64,000 bases of DNA from Mrakia gelida (lineage: Eukaryota; Basidiomycota; Tremellomycetes; Cystofilobasidiales; Mrakiaceae): positions 868,001-932,000 of the forward strand of contig BRON01000008.1 of NCBI GenBank assembly GCA_024345305.1. Direction: 5' to 3'. The position numbers and the translations under genes were made by a program. Positions within the stretch are counted from its first letter, which is position 1; each line of letters opens with the position of its first letter. This document shows, piece by piece, positions 11,058 through 22,751 of the stretch. Under the pieces are notes generated by a model. That model was not told where the DNA came from. It did no database searches and was given only the letters and a program-made list of their open reading frames with translations.

Positions 11058-11467
11058 CTTTCGAAGACGATACGGAAGAAGACGATGGTGATGGTTAGGG
11101 TCCAAAAGGAAGGCGACGTTCCTTTCGAAAAAGGCGGAGAGAAGAAAGATGGGAGACAGGGCCGACAGGGGTGGAGCTCGCGAAGCTCAACTCTTCCAGC
11201 GTCGCCCCTGCCCTTCCTCGCATTTTTTCCTTGTTTGGGTATGGAGGTTTCTCAAATAAATATAGTATTCATCCTCTGATTGTCAGCTCTCCGAAATTTT
11301 CGCATCTTCGTTCCTGAATTGGCCACTCAAAGACGGATCTGACCTTCGACGTCCCTCCTCCTCCTCCACCCACAACAAGCTCATCCGTCCCTTCCAGCTT
11401 TGGATGCTCGCTCTCCTCCTTCAGCCTCATCGATAGTCACATCTACCACTTCCTCTCCTCTTCCACC
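11058..11467. promoter_or_regulatory. Bidirectional promoter of genes C and D
   Basis: This 410-bp gap lies between the divergent starts of two paralogues (ATG 11057 minus, ATG 11468 plus). It contains an AT-rich patch (AAATAAATATAG near 11256), the only such sequence nearby, which is a plausible core-promoter element. Co-regulation of C and D is inferred from position only. Confidence 0.5.
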
Positions 11468-13749
11468 ATGTTCTCTGAAGCTCCCGTCAAGAGTGAACTG
11501 GACGGTCCTACGACTGCATCTCCTCAAGCTCCCCATCCAGCTGCTCCCCTCCCTCCTCCCCTTCCCAACGCCACCGCTTCTTCTTCTTCTTCCACTCCCC
11601 TCGTATGGCCAGCCGGCTCGGGACTAGTCTTCTACTGGGATCCTAGGACTGCGCTTGCTAGGAGAACCTATCAAGGTCTGATGGTAAGTCCCTGTGTTTC
11701 TCTCTCGCTCGAAGAAGGGATCAGCTCGAGCTCACCTTCTCCCTCCCTTCCCTTCCTCACCTTTCGTTCGTCTCTCTTCTCAGAAATTCACCAAGGGAAC
11801 TCTCGTCAGCACTCAATGGATCTATGAGGCCACTCACGTTCTCATTGACGTCAACAAGCCTCTCTCGTCCAGGGATCGAGAATACTACAAGGGCAAGCTC
11901 ATCCTCACCCTCGATTGGGCAAGGGACTCGGTCATCGAGGGAGGTCCCAAGGACGTCAACGACGAGAACTATCAGGTCGTTTGGGAGCAGGAAGAGGGAG
12001 GAGGAGAGAGAGATGCTCAGGTTGTTGGGGTGGCGAAAAAGAAGGGGAAGAAGAAGGCGAGGGAGGAGGTTAGGCGAGCTTCGACGGAGGAGCCGGGAGG
12101 AGAGGAGGACTCTTCTTCTGGAGACGACAGGTGAGCTTGCGGAGTGTTCTTGTTCTTCTCTTTCCTACATCGAGCTAACTAGACCCGTTTTGGTTCCTCA
12201 GACCTCTTCACAAGCGATCTGCTCCCGTTCGGGGACCGGCAGGGCGATGGACAGAGGAGGAGAACTTGGTGAGCTCGCTTCACTCCTTCAATCCTTCCTT
12301 TCTCTTCTCGCTGACCCTTCCACCTCTTGCTTCCTCGTGTACAGGACTACGCTCGCTTCATGGCTGCCTACCCGAATCCGAACTGGGGACACTACCACGA
12401 CAGCGTGAGTCTTCTTCGAACGCTTCGTCTCGAACGAACCTCGTGCCGCTCGCGTCCTCACCTTTCTCGCTCATTTTCCAGCATCCCAGCCGCTCTCTCA
12501 GCGCCATCGACCAGCACTCTTACCACAAGAGGGCCGTCATCGATCCGCTCATCCAAAAAATCAAGAAGGAAGCCAACGGTCGATCAGTCGTTTACGTTCA
12601 TCCCATCGTCCCCTCAGCCTCCTCCTCCTCCTCTCGTCCCAACCCTCCTCCCCCTCGACCTTCGAACAACGACAACAACGACGACTTAGATCGATCGTCA
12701 GGAGACGAAGCTCACCACGTCGCTCAACCTTCCTCCTCGAACCTCGCGACGCGTCCCATCTCCTCCAACTCGAGTCTTCCGTGCGTCAACTGCAGATGCA
12801 AAACATCATCCTCTTGGCATCGATTGAAGGAGTTCGATACTGGAGATCAGCAGCTCTGCTCCGGGTGTCGATCCGCGTGTGAGTATCTTTTTCCTTCGCT
12901 TTCTCTCGCTCTTCTTGCTTGTCTTCTCGTCGACTCGCCCGAAGACTGACGCGCCCGTCTCGTTCTTTGACTCCTACTTCTGAACCGCCAGTCTACGCGT
13001 CCAACAAGAAAGACGGATTCGAGGAAGGGAAACAAGCCCTCGCTCGAAGGAGGGAAAGGATCCTCGGTCCCGACGCATCCGATCTCGACTTGAGCGACGA
13101 CGATCAACCTCGACGAGCCACCATCACCACCAGCTCCTCCTCCAACCACGCTTCTTCTTCCGCTCGTCACTCCCTCCCCAACACCACCTCCACCTCCTCC
13201 TCTCATCACCACCAATCTTCCTCGTCCTCGCATCATCGATCTTCCCTCCCCGGTCCGAGCACCTCGTCGTACCTCGCGCCTCCTCCTCCTTCGCACAAAC
13301 GAGCCCGCTCCACCAACGAAGACGTCGATCCAAGACTCGAGAAACGACGAAGGAAACTCGCCAAGATGGGAGCATCCGCGTCCGCTTCAACCTCCCACGC
13401 TTCAACGTCCTCCAACAATCACAATCACAACGCTCCTCCTCCCTCCAACAACCACCGCCTTCCCTCCTCCTCACCCTCCGCCCCCCCCGACCCCTTCCTC
13501 CTCGTCGGAACCAAACCCTCCGGCTGCACCACCAACCGATGGTGCTGGGTCTGCGGGTCGGACTCCTCCTCGCGGTACTCGAAGATCAATCTTCGGGAGA
13601 TGGGGCAGGGGAGAGTGGTTTGTGGGGAGTGTTCGGCTTGGAGGAAGGAGAGGAGGAGGGAGGAGATGAGTGAGGAGGAGTTGGTGGAGTTGACGAGGGC
13701 GTTGAGGAGGAGGGGGGAGGGGATTAGGAGGGGGTTTGTGGAGGGTTAG
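11468..13749 (+). CDS. Gene D: BRCT, Rap1-type Myb and two GATA-like zinc fingers
   Basis: Exons 11468-11683, 11784-12130, 12202-12268, 12345-12404, 12482-12878 and 12992-13749 join to 614 residues. BRCT (about 55-150): GLVFYWDPRTALARRTYQG, STQWIYEATHVLIDVNKPL, LILTLDWARDSVIEGGP. A basic linker follows (KKKGKKKAREE). Myb (about 200-260): GRWTEEENLDYARFMAAYP, then HPSRSLSAIDQHSYHKRAV and IDPLIQKIKK. Zinc finger 1 (about 331-360): CVNC, a Trp at the GATA position (SSSWHRLKEF), then CSGC. Zinc finger 2 (about 547-575): WCWVCGSDSSSRY, then VVCGECSAWRKERR. Between the fingers lie a Ser/His/Pro-rich region and a nuclear-localisation-like cluster (HKRARS, EKRRRKLAKM). This is the most complete family member and the best reference for it. 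It resembles Rap1 in carrying BRCT plus Myb, but the GATA-like fingers are not part of known Rap1. Role unknown. Confidence 0.85.
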
Positions 13750-14151
13750 GAAGGGAAGCGGGGAGGAGGGAGGGTGGGTGGGTGGGATGGAGGGTTTGGA
13801 GGTTGGCTAGTTTATCACTCGTGTTTTTCTTTGATTGTTGTGTTTACGATTCACGATCATGCTTTTCTCTCCGTCTCTGTGTAACGTTGCATCGCGAGGA
13901 AAGAAAGAGCGGGGGGACAGCGAACTCGACGCGTCGAGCTCTTTCGTTCCGTTTCGTTCGCGTCCCTCTCGGTTTCACCCTTCCTCTCTCCCCTTTCCCT
14001 TTTTTCAAGCCACCACAGGTCTCAGCCGGCTTCGTACTCATGCAAATCATCACACCACCAACTCTCCAACAAACGACTACCACAAACGAAACGAAACCAA
14101 AACAAAAACGCGTCTCCTCCCTCCCTCCCCCCTCCTCTTCCTCCTCGCCGC
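13750..14151. other. Convergent 3' flanks of gene D and the makorin gene
   Basis: This is tail-to-tail UTR sequence. It starts with a G-rich run (13750-13800) and later becomes C/A-rich with ACAAA repeats (14045-14110). A GACGCGTC palindrome sits at 13928-13935. I see no gene. Confidence 0.5.
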
Positions 14152-17100
14152 TCAATCCAACTCATCCATCTCCCCATACCCACCCAACGCCCCCAACACC
14201 CTCTCCAACTCCTCCGCCTCTCGTGTCGGCCTCGCCAACACCGTCGCACGCTCAACCTCCAACTGATGTTGATCCCTAGCTGCTCGTCTCCTTTGCCTCC
14301 TGTTTCCTCCCACGCCAGTTCCAGCTCCACTGGCCCCAGCAGCAGCAGCGTTGCTTGACGAAGCCGACGCGCTGTTCAGGCTCGACGCGTTCGCGTTCGT
14401 CGTTCGAGCGGGAGGGTGACTCCCAAACCCAACGTTCGCTCCGACGTTCGAGTAATCAGGCATGGTGTTGGCGAGCGGGACGCCGAACATCCCTCCTGCG
14501 AGGGCTCGGACGGCTGCTCCTAGGAAGGAGGGTGGTGAGGGAGGAGGAGGGGCGGATGGGGTTGGGGTTGAGGTTGAGGCGGAGGTTCGAGGTGGGTTTG
14601 AATTTGACCTGGAGGTGGGAGCTGGACGTCGTTGACGGGAGTCGACGAGGGGAGGGGGTCCGTCGTCGTCGCTGCTTTGAGGAACGGGAGCGGGAGGGAG
14701 AGGTTGGTTGAATCGTCGTGGGGAAATGAGGGGTGGTGGACCGTCTGAGTCAGAGGATGGGTCGTTGGTGTTGGTGGTAGGTGGTGGGGCTCGAGGTCGT
14801 GGAGTGGTGGAGGATCGAGATGGACCTCCGACGGGGACGAGGCCTGGTGGGCCGTCTGAATCGGATTCGCTCGCGGCGGAAGGTCGTGGGGGAGGGGCTC
14901 GGGCTCGAGGAGTAGTGGTGGTGGTGGATCGAGAAGGACCTCCGACGGGGACAAGTCCTGGTGGGCCGTCCGAGTCGGAGTCGTTTGCGGAGGAAGGTCG
15001 AGGAGGAGGTGCTCGAGCTCGAGCTTGAGGAGTGGTGGAGCGTCGAGAGGGACCTCCGACGGGGACAAGTCCTGGCATGGAATCCGAGTCCGAACCGTTC
15101 GCGACGGGAGGCTGAGGTCGAGGTGCTCGACGAGCAGCTTGGGGATGGGAAGGTCCAACTCGAGGTCGGACGGCCACGAGTCCTGGCATCCCTGGATCCG
15201 AATCGGAGTCGTTGGCGGCGGCAGGAGGAGGAGCTCGAGGAGGAAGAACGAAGTTGGCTGGAACCCTCACGAGTCTCGGTAGACTCGAGTCCGTATCCGA
15301 TCCCGATCCCGATTCCTCCTCCACACGAGCAGCTCTCGACGGGGCTGGGCCACGAGGAGCCCGAATAGGAACGAGAAGAGGAGGTCCACCGTCCGAATCC
15401 GACGCGTTCGAGTCCCTTGCCGTTCTCGCTGGAGGACGCCTTGCACTGTTGCTGTTGTCCGCGGATCGGTTCCTCGACGAGATTGGGATGAGAGGAGGAG
15501 GTGACGAGTCCGATTCCGAATCCGACGCGCTCTCGGGGTCGTACGGTGGGTGGGAGGGTGGAGGAGGAGGTCGACGACGGGAATCGACGAGGGCGGGCAT
15601 GGAGGAACTGGAGGCGTCCGAGTCGTTTCCTCCTGCGGGTCGAGAACGGGGACGAGGAGCTCCTGCTCGAGGGAGAGGTTGACCGTTGATGGCGACGAGA
15701 GGAGGCATTCCGCCTCCAGCAGTGTTATCGGTTCCTCCTTCGGCGAGACCGAGAACGCGACTGAAGATCTCGGTGAGGTAGGCTGCTGAGTTGGTAGGGT
15801 TGGAGCTGAGAATAACGAGCGCGAGGAAGGGCAAGGAGGGCCAACAAGTCAGTACCGAAGACGAGTAAGACGAGCGACGCGTTGAAATCCAAAGCATGCT
15901 CGAGGTTTGGACTCACCCTCCACCTCCCTCCGCAAGCATCGCATTCTCCATCGAATTCAAGAACCAGTCCAGCCCTCCGGGACCTGCCAGCCCACCTCCA
16001 CCGGGAGGCCCTCCAATCCCGAACGGGAAGATGCTCCTCCCTCCCGCGCCTAGGAAGTTTCGAAGTGGATCGTTGGAGGAGGAGGAAGGAGGTCGTCGAG
16101 ATTTGTGACGAGCCATGGACGATTGGACGGTCGAATGGAAGAGGAAGGGGGTTGTCGTGTTGGGGAGGAGGTGGGCGTAGAAGCTAAAAACGTGGGCCGT
16201 TGAGAGAAAGGAGAAGGAAGGGAGGAAGAAGTCAGCAACGCGGGCGAGGAGTCGACAGAGGGTGCCGTTTGACTTCGAAAGGGACGAGGGAGAGGGACAA
16301 CGAACCAGCTATCAGCGTAAGGGCAGAACGGATTCGTCGTGCGAGACTCGACGAAGTAGCGACAAGGCTTCTGCTTCATCGCTGACTTGTAGTTGGCGAT
16401 GATCGTTCGTTTCTCCTCTCCTTCAGCGGCGAATTTGGACGAGGGTGTGATGAAGTCGGATTTGCCTCGACAAAGAGGGCCTAAGAAAAAACAGCGAAGA
16501 AGGAAGAAAGTCAGCGAGGTGCGTCGAAGAGAGGAAATGGAGGAGGAGACACGCGAGTCGACGGTAGGGATGAGAGAGGAGGGAAGACGAGACTGACAGA
16601 GTTTCGCGTTCGTCTGAGCGGTATCCTTCTTCTTGGGATCTCTCCACTCTCTGATGCAGCTGTGAACGAGAAGATAGTAGGTCGTTAGCTCGAGCTAGGA
16701 CCGCTTTGAGCGTTCGTCGACGCGAGACGAGGGTCCAACGAAAGCGCGACGCAGACGAGGATCAAAGCTTAGAGACCAGACTCACGAGAGACAGAAGATG
16801 TGAGAGCAGTTTTCTGATTCCGTGAAGCGAGAAAAAGCATGTCAGCGAACTGAAATCGAACGAACGTGGACGAGACGTCGCCGTCGCGAGCTCAGTCAAC
16901 TCGCAACAGCGAAACGGAAAACGAAGCTCACCTAGCAGCCCAAAGAACTCTGGATTCCCTTCAAAGCACACCGAGCAGCTCAGCTCGGACGTCTCATCTC
17001 CGCTCCCTTCGCTTTTTGGAGAAGGATCCGTAGAGTCGGCAGGGTGAGGGAAGAGGCAGGTTGTCGAGCGATGGCAGTAGCCTGGATCGGAACGAAACCA

Positions 17101-17697
17101 GCAAGGTTGAGGGTCAGTTTCGCGGACAAATTTCTGAGGAGAGTAGAGAGTGATACGAAGGGTAGCTCACCCCGTTGCCAGAACTTGCACACAGGTCGAG
17201 TGGGTTCCTTCTTCGGCTTCTCGAGGACGGGAGGCGAGTCGGCTGTGGAGGCGGGAGGAGGAGCGGTCGAGGACGCTTTCTCTTTGCCCTTCCCCTTCCG
17301 TTGTTGCTGGTCGAGGAGTCGTTGCGGCTTGGTTCGGGCGTTGATACCAGCGTTGGGAGGTCCTACTGATCCAGGAGCCTCTACATATCGAGGAGAAACG
17401 GAGGAGAAAGCGAAGGGACGAGTCAGCTCGACGAAAGCGGGGAGGGATGGCGATGGCGGGCGAGCTCGTTCGTTTTCAACAGAGCGAACAGAGAGATCTG
17501 AACGAACCATGAACGAATCTACACGACTGTACGCATCCCTTGTCTGTGTTGAAGAACTTGCATACGAGAGGTTTGGGAGGAAGAGGGGAAATTCGAGCGG
17601 GACGAGAGGTGGAAGGAGGAGGAGGGAGGGTGGAAGTCGAAGCCGTCGGTTGAGCCGAAGGAGTGAACGGAGTCGTTTTCGGGTTGAAGGTTGACAT
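14152..17697 (-). CDS. Makorin-type RING/CCCH E3 ubiquitin ligase with long repeat tail
   Basis: ATG 17697-17695 opens MSTFNPKTTPFTPSAQ. The order of domains is makorin-like. CCCH 1: VCKFFNTDKGCVQSCRFVH. CCCH 2: VCKFWQRGYCHRSTTCLFPH. A C3HC4 RING is spread over four exons: CSVCFEGNPEFF, NCSHIFC, CIREWRDPKKKDT, LCPLCRGKSDFITP. Then comes the makorin linker EEKRTIIANYKSAMKQK and CCCH 3, PCRYFVESRTTNPFCPYAD then CFYAH. The CCCH 3 exon runs in frame, without stop, through an internal Met at 16116-16114 into a Gly/Pro-rich segment. After one intron it continues into a long disordered region with about 11 copies of an acidic [DS]-P-x-L-[VI] motif. The C-terminus is basic (NRRQRRRAARDQ) then charged. 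The RING and CCCH ligands look intact. Total length is about 900 or more residues, far longer than usual makorins. Confidence 0.85.
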
Positions 17698-17958
17698 CGA
17701 CAAGAAGGAAGGTTGACCCTCTGGGTAGACTCTTTGGGTTGTTTTCGATGCTGGTGGTTTGGGTGGACGGGAGGAGGGAGGGAAGGCGAGCTCGTTCGAC
17801 CACGCGAGCGAAAGAGGGGTCTCGCGATCTGACTGACGTTCCTTCCCTCCTTTGCTTCCTTCCTCCAACCCCAACAGACAGGAACATCTGTTCTACCTCG
17901 GATACCCTCTCTTCTCCCTGCCTTTGGATCGACAGACGCGAAGTCCTGCCTGAAACGA
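17698..17958. promoter_or_regulatory. Divergent promoter makorin / SH3 gene
   Basis: This 261-bp head-to-head gap lies between ATG 17697 (minus) and ATG 17959 (plus). It is short enough that both genes must share control sequences. I recognise no specific factor site. Confidence 0.45.
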
Positions 17959-19755
17959 ATGGCCGTTCCTTCTTCCTTGTCGAGTGAGCTTCCTTCCTTC
18001 CCTTCCCCGTCCGTCCTTCCTTCCTTTGTCCTCCAACTCATCTTTCAATCCATCCACTAACTCGTTTCTTTTCTTCTCTTTCGCATCTACAGAAGGATCC
18101 CCTCCATTCTCTCCCGCTCCTACTTCAACGACCAACGTCTCGTCCTCCTCGCCGACCTCACGCTCTCAATCTCCTCACTTCCCCTCTCCCAGCTCGACGT
18201 TCATCCCCCCTCCATCAGAGAACGAAGAGTTCGAGAGAATCATGAAGCTCAAGGTAGAATCCTCAACGGCCAGTAGTAGATCAGCATCGTCCTCTCGTCG
18301 GCGGACAGCTTCAGGAAGGGAGGAAGGAGGAGAGGGATCAACCCAAGAGGAGGACGACCAGCGTCCATCACCACCTTCCGACCTCGCTCAACAACAACAA
18401 ACAACAGACGAGGAAGGCAACCCTCTCCCTCTCATCATCGAAGGAGGAAAAGAACGGAGACTAGGAGATCTCGACGCCAACGACCAGATGGAAACCGACC
18501 TGTTCGAAGGAGGAGCAGGAGGACAAGCTCGTATCGACGTCGACCAAGGAGGAGATCTCACCCCTCGGCTCCCTTCAAGCGAAGATCGCGACCTCGAAGA
18601 CCCTTTCAACTCCTCAACTCACCCAAACAGAAGAATATCAACAGCTTCCTCCCTTTCCCAACCCCACCCACTCGACATGCCTCCCATCCCACCTCCCTCT
18701 CACCCCACTCCATCAACCTCAACCTCAGCCCACGACCTCGTCTCCTCCTCCTCCCACCACCCTCTCCCAATCCCAAACCGTCTCTCCACCTCCTCCTCAG
18801 CTTCCTCCTCCACTTCAGCCTCAAGACCAGCCCCTCCCAACCCAACCACCTCCTCGTCCTCATCAAGAGCTTCCCTCAACTCCACTACTTCCTCCTCCCG
18901 CTCACGCTCAGGAGGTCGTCCCGCCCAACCACCTCCTCCAATCCAACCTCCTCGCTCACCCTCCCCTTCCCCACCACCACCACTCTCCATCCGAGACTAC
19001 GCCTTCTTACCAGGGGACGAACGTCACATCGGTCAAGGTCCCATCCGAGCAGAGATCTTCCTAGCTCGAGCAGCAGCTCTCAAAGCAGCCGAAGCTGCCT
19101 CGTCTTCTACCAACAACGGCTGGGGAGGAGGAGGAGGTGGGGGGTTTGGCATGGGTGGTGGACGACGCTTCGGGTACGGAGGAAGGCAGGACGATGATGA
19201 GGATGAAGAGGAAGAGGAGGATGATGAGGATGGGTACGAGGATGAGTCGGACGACGACGAGGGGAGGTACGAACGGGAGGGAGATGGAGAGGGAGACGAG
19301 GAGCCGCTCTCAGCAGCCAGTTCAACGGGATCGTTCCCTCCTCCCGAACCGGAAGGGTCGAGGTATCAGGTCGATCCGGAACCGGGGGTTTATAGAGCTC
19401 TTTATGCGTGAGTCGAGCCCCAAAGCCTCCCTCCTCCCCTCTTTCCTCGCTCGACGCGTCTCCCTTGTCTCCGCTCCCTCCCTTCCTCCTAACCCCACAC
19501 TGACCCAGGCCTCTCCCCCTTCCACCTCGTTCGCTCGCTCGTTCGTTCGGTCACAGCTTCCAATCCGAAGCCCCCGCCGAGTTATCCCTCTCGGAAGGCG
19601 ACCTCGTTCGCGTCCACGCCTCAGGAGGAGTAGGCTGGGTGGTCGCGACCTTGCTCATCCAGAACCCGGCGTTCAGTGCTCCAGAGGGGGAGATGGTAGA
19701 GACGGGGTCGCAGGGGTTGGTGCCGTTGGGGTATTTGACTAGTGCGCCTCAGTAG
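17959..19755 (+). CDS. C-terminal SH3 domain adaptor (Nbp2/Skb5-like)
   Basis: The first exon is 25 nt (17959-17983, MAVPSSLS). Exon 2 starts at 18093 and is one long frame to 19407, and the last exon begins at 19557. The N-terminal third is Ser/Pro-rich with a short conserved-looking ENEEFERIMKLK. LSIRDYAFLPGDERHIGQ resembles the motif preceding SH3 in fungal Nbp2/Skb5 proteins. A Gly-rich patch and a strongly acidic run (about 19185-19265) precede the SH3 domain: GVYRALYAFQSEAPAELSLS, EGDLVRVHASGGVGWVVA, GLVPLGYLTS. The protein ends SAPQ. The SH3 ALYDF, ExD and GW signatures are clear. Nbp2-like proteins tether phosphatases and kinases in cell-wall and HOG signalling, but assigning this one to that family is tentative. 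Confidence 0.75.
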
Positions 19756-20184
19756 TGTAGAGTTGGGTTGCTTTCTTCTTCGTTCATTCGTTCGTTCGTT
19801 CGTTCTTTGCTTTGCTCTTCGCTCGCGTTTCTCGCTTTCACTCCTTTCGTTTTTCGTCGCTGCTTTGCTTTGTTTCTTCCTTCTCTCTCTCTCTCTCTCT
19901 ACTTTCTAGCTCCTCGTTTAAGTTGCCCTCGTTCGTTCGTTTTCTGACCGGCCCTGTTCTCTCTCTCTCGCGCGATGGATGGATGGAATCGCTCTTCTCG
20001 TCTTGCTCCAAAGCACCCTCTCCTCAGGAGCATGAGTTCGAGGACTTTATAGAAGCTGAGTCGGTGAGGGTCGTCAACAATCCAAGCTCGGAGGCAAACT
20101 GGTCTCCCTCAGACTGCTCTCCTTCGAAAGCTCGAGCTCGCATCTCCCTTCCTCCCTCTCTTCACCCTCTTACCCACCCCAAGG
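19756..20184. repeat. Intergenic with TTCG and CT microsatellites
   Basis: This lies between the SH3 gene and PIG-S. It holds an imperfect (TTCG)n tract near 19781-19806, a (CT)n tract near 19883-19900 and a (GATG)n run near 19975-19985. An alternative upstream start for PIG-S in this interval cannot be excluded, because the frame preceding the chosen ATG stays open for a stretch. Confidence 0.55.
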
Positions 20185-22567
20185 ATGTACATTCTCCTCT
20201 CCTTCTGGACCGTCATTCTCTTCTCAATACCATTCTGGTGGATCTCAGCTTCAATTGAACGACTTCCTCTCAGATCCCTCTCGCCAACAGCTCGTCAATC
20301 CCTCGAGGTGAGCTGATGAGCTCGCTCCTTCCTTCCCCTCTCCCCCTTCCTCGTTCTGACCCGCCTCTTGGTTGGTTTCGGGATGGAACGGCAGACTCTT
20401 CGTTTCTCCGAAAACGTCGTGATCAGTGTGTCGTCGGGGGAAAGCTCGCTCGACGAGGAAGAGCTGGTGGAAGGGGTGAGGAGGGAGCTTGAGCTTCTTG
20501 GACGAGGGAAGGGAGGCGATGAGATCTTGGTTTCTACGAGGAGCGCTTGGGACCTTCTATGTGAGCTTCGAGTTTCGCTCGCCCTTCTTCTGTACATGGA
20601 GACGATGCTGACCTCCTCCTGCTTTGATTGACTAACAGACAACGCGAGCTTGAGCTCGAGCTCATCACCATCACCTTGGGAGGTCATCGTTCAGCCCTCC
20701 GCCTCTCCCCTCCATCCCATCACTCACCTCCCGCTCAGCCCCTCGGACACCTTGCTCGGCTCCGTGGGAGACTCGAGCTTACATGTTCACGCTTCTCCTA
20801 GCAGCTTTGGTTCGTCGACTCGTCGTGCTTCAATCCCTTCGAAGTGAAGAGCTGACCGATCTCCTCCCATCGCTCGTTCGACTCAGCCAACCTCCCAACC
20901 TACCTCTCTCAAACCCTCTCCCACCTTCTCCCCACCTCCGAGCACCTCCTCGCTTCTCAAGATCCGAAGGTAGCCAAGTTCTCGGATCACTACACGCTTG
21001 CGTTCACGCTCTTGCTGGAGGATGTGACGGAGGGAGAGAACCCTTTGCACTGGGAGATTGAGAGGAGTTTGGAAGGTGTGTCGCTGCTCTTCTTGAAGCT
21101 CACAAGAAGCTGAGGGTGTAATCGTTCGCGCTGACGTCGCCCTCCTCGTCCTTCCCTTCGTTGCTCGCCCTTTCCAGCGACGATCCAACCCCTCCTCGAC
21201 GCGCTTTCCCCTCTTCACACCTTCACTCTCGAGTCCCAGATCCAGTACCACTCTCCACTCTCTATCACACCCGTTCAGCGCTCTTACAGCATCCAGGACG
21301 AGACATCGACAGACGAGGAAACAACAACCTCGACGTCGACGTGGCTCGTCGAGAAGGAGGACACCAAAGCTTTCGTCAACTCGGAGCAATGGTCCTTAGG
21401 ATCTCAAGGAGTCGTCGATGACGGTCCGACTCTTCAGTTCATGGTTTTCGTGCCCAGAGGAGAGAAAAGACCGTTGAGGTTCGAGGCTGAGGGAGAAGGT
21501 GAGTTTCTTTTTCGCGCGTCGGTTCCGCGAGACTGGGTATTCTTTCTCCAGGCCGGCTCTCTTCTCTCGAACGCTGCTGACTCTGCTGACGTCCTTGATC
21601 GCGTTTCACGAGCAGACAGAACCTCCCTGTCCTTCCTCATCCCCCAACAAGGCTCCCTAGTCATCTACAACCCTCCCTCCCACTCCACCTCCTCCTCAAC
21701 CCTCACCCTGCCCCTCCTGCATCACCCCCTCACCTCCCACCTCCACCACCTCCGCCGACTCCTCGGTATCCCCTCCTCTCCTTCTTTCCTCCCTCCCAAC
21801 ACCATCTTCGCACGCAAATCGTGTCTCGGTCGCCCAGCGAGTAGGATAACAAGGTGGGAGCTGGCGTGGTTGGCGAGAGCGAGGACGGTGGAGAACGTGA
21901 GGGATTCGGTTGGGGGTGTCATGGGTCTGGAGAGGCTGGTGGGGAAGATTGGGGAGATGAGGGTTGGGAAGAAGGTGAGGGATGATGTGGCTGGAGCGGT
22001 GGGGGAATTGGAGGAGGTGAGTTTGCTTCGCGCTCGTGTCCTTTTTCCGTTGACGTTGTCGAAGCGAGATTAGGAGCGAGGCTGGCTCTCCTTCGCCTTC
22101 GTCTTTGTCTTTTACTGACCTTGTTTACGTTCCTTGTTGTTTTCCGCGTCCACAGATCGTCGAATCCTCCCCATCCTCGCCGTTCGAGATCTTCCCTCGC
22201 TCGTCGCGTGCTCTCGCTCTTTCCTCGAGAGCGTTCTTCAACCCGACTATGCTGGGGCTGCTTTACTTCGTGAGTGTCCCCCTTTATGCTTTTCAACTCT
22301 ACCTCTCCGTTTGTTCCATCTGCCCGCGCCTCCTCGCCCTCGACCTGACTGACCTTCGTCCCGTCTCGTTCGCAGCCCGACGAGCACAAGTACGCCGTCT
22401 ACACTCCCCTCTTCGCTCCCGTCGGAGTCCCTCTGGTCGTTGCTTTGGTCAAGGCGATCAAGAAGCGGAGGAAGGATCGGGCGGAAGGGGCGAAGACGAA
22501 GAAGGAGAAGGTCGTCGTTGTGGTGGAGGAGAAGGAGAAGGACGCGTCGATATCCGCTTCGATTTGA
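20185..22567 (+). CDS. GPI17: GPI transamidase subunit PIG-S / Gpi17
   Basis: Subunit of the ER GPI-transamidase complex that attaches GPI anchors to proteins. The first exon carries the N-terminal membrane anchor (ILLSFWTVILFSIPFWWISA) directly after ATG 20185. Luminal segments follow: TLRFSENVVISVSSGES, WEVIVQPSASPLHPI, NLPTYLSQTLSHLLPTSEH, KFSDHYTLAFTLLLED, then IQPLLDALSPLHTFTLESQ and GPTLQFMVFVPRGEKRPL. The C-terminal conserved block is SRAFFNPTMLGLLYF, then PDEHKYAVYTPLFAPVG and VPLVVALVKAIKKRRKD, i.e. a second membrane span and a basic cytosolic tail ending before TGA 22565-22567. About nine exons. One donor at 20810 is GTTCGT. It is convergent with gene E. Topology and motif order match the family well. 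Confidence 0.9.
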
Positions 22568-22751
22568 TGGCTCGTGAGCTCAGATCATCGTTGACGAGCG
22601 CGGAAGAAGAAGTGAACATGCAGATGCAGAGTGTAAGGTAGGTATCGTGAAGAGCCATGAAGGGTATAGACGAACAAGAGTCTGAGAGAGCGGGTACGGA
22701 AGAATGCAAAGCGAAACCAACCAAAGACGCGAGCGAAACAAAGAACCAAAA

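Noticed and set aside
15913..16116. Separate gene starting at the Met of MARHKSRRPP
   Set aside because: The frame upstream of this Met is open and continuous with the makorin CCCH 3 exon, so an internal Met of one protein is the simpler reading. RNA evidence is still needed.
19781..19806. (TTCG)n tract as a telomere or functional repeat
   Set aside because: It is a short imperfect microsatellite in an intergenic region, and similar TTCG-rich runs are common in this DNA.
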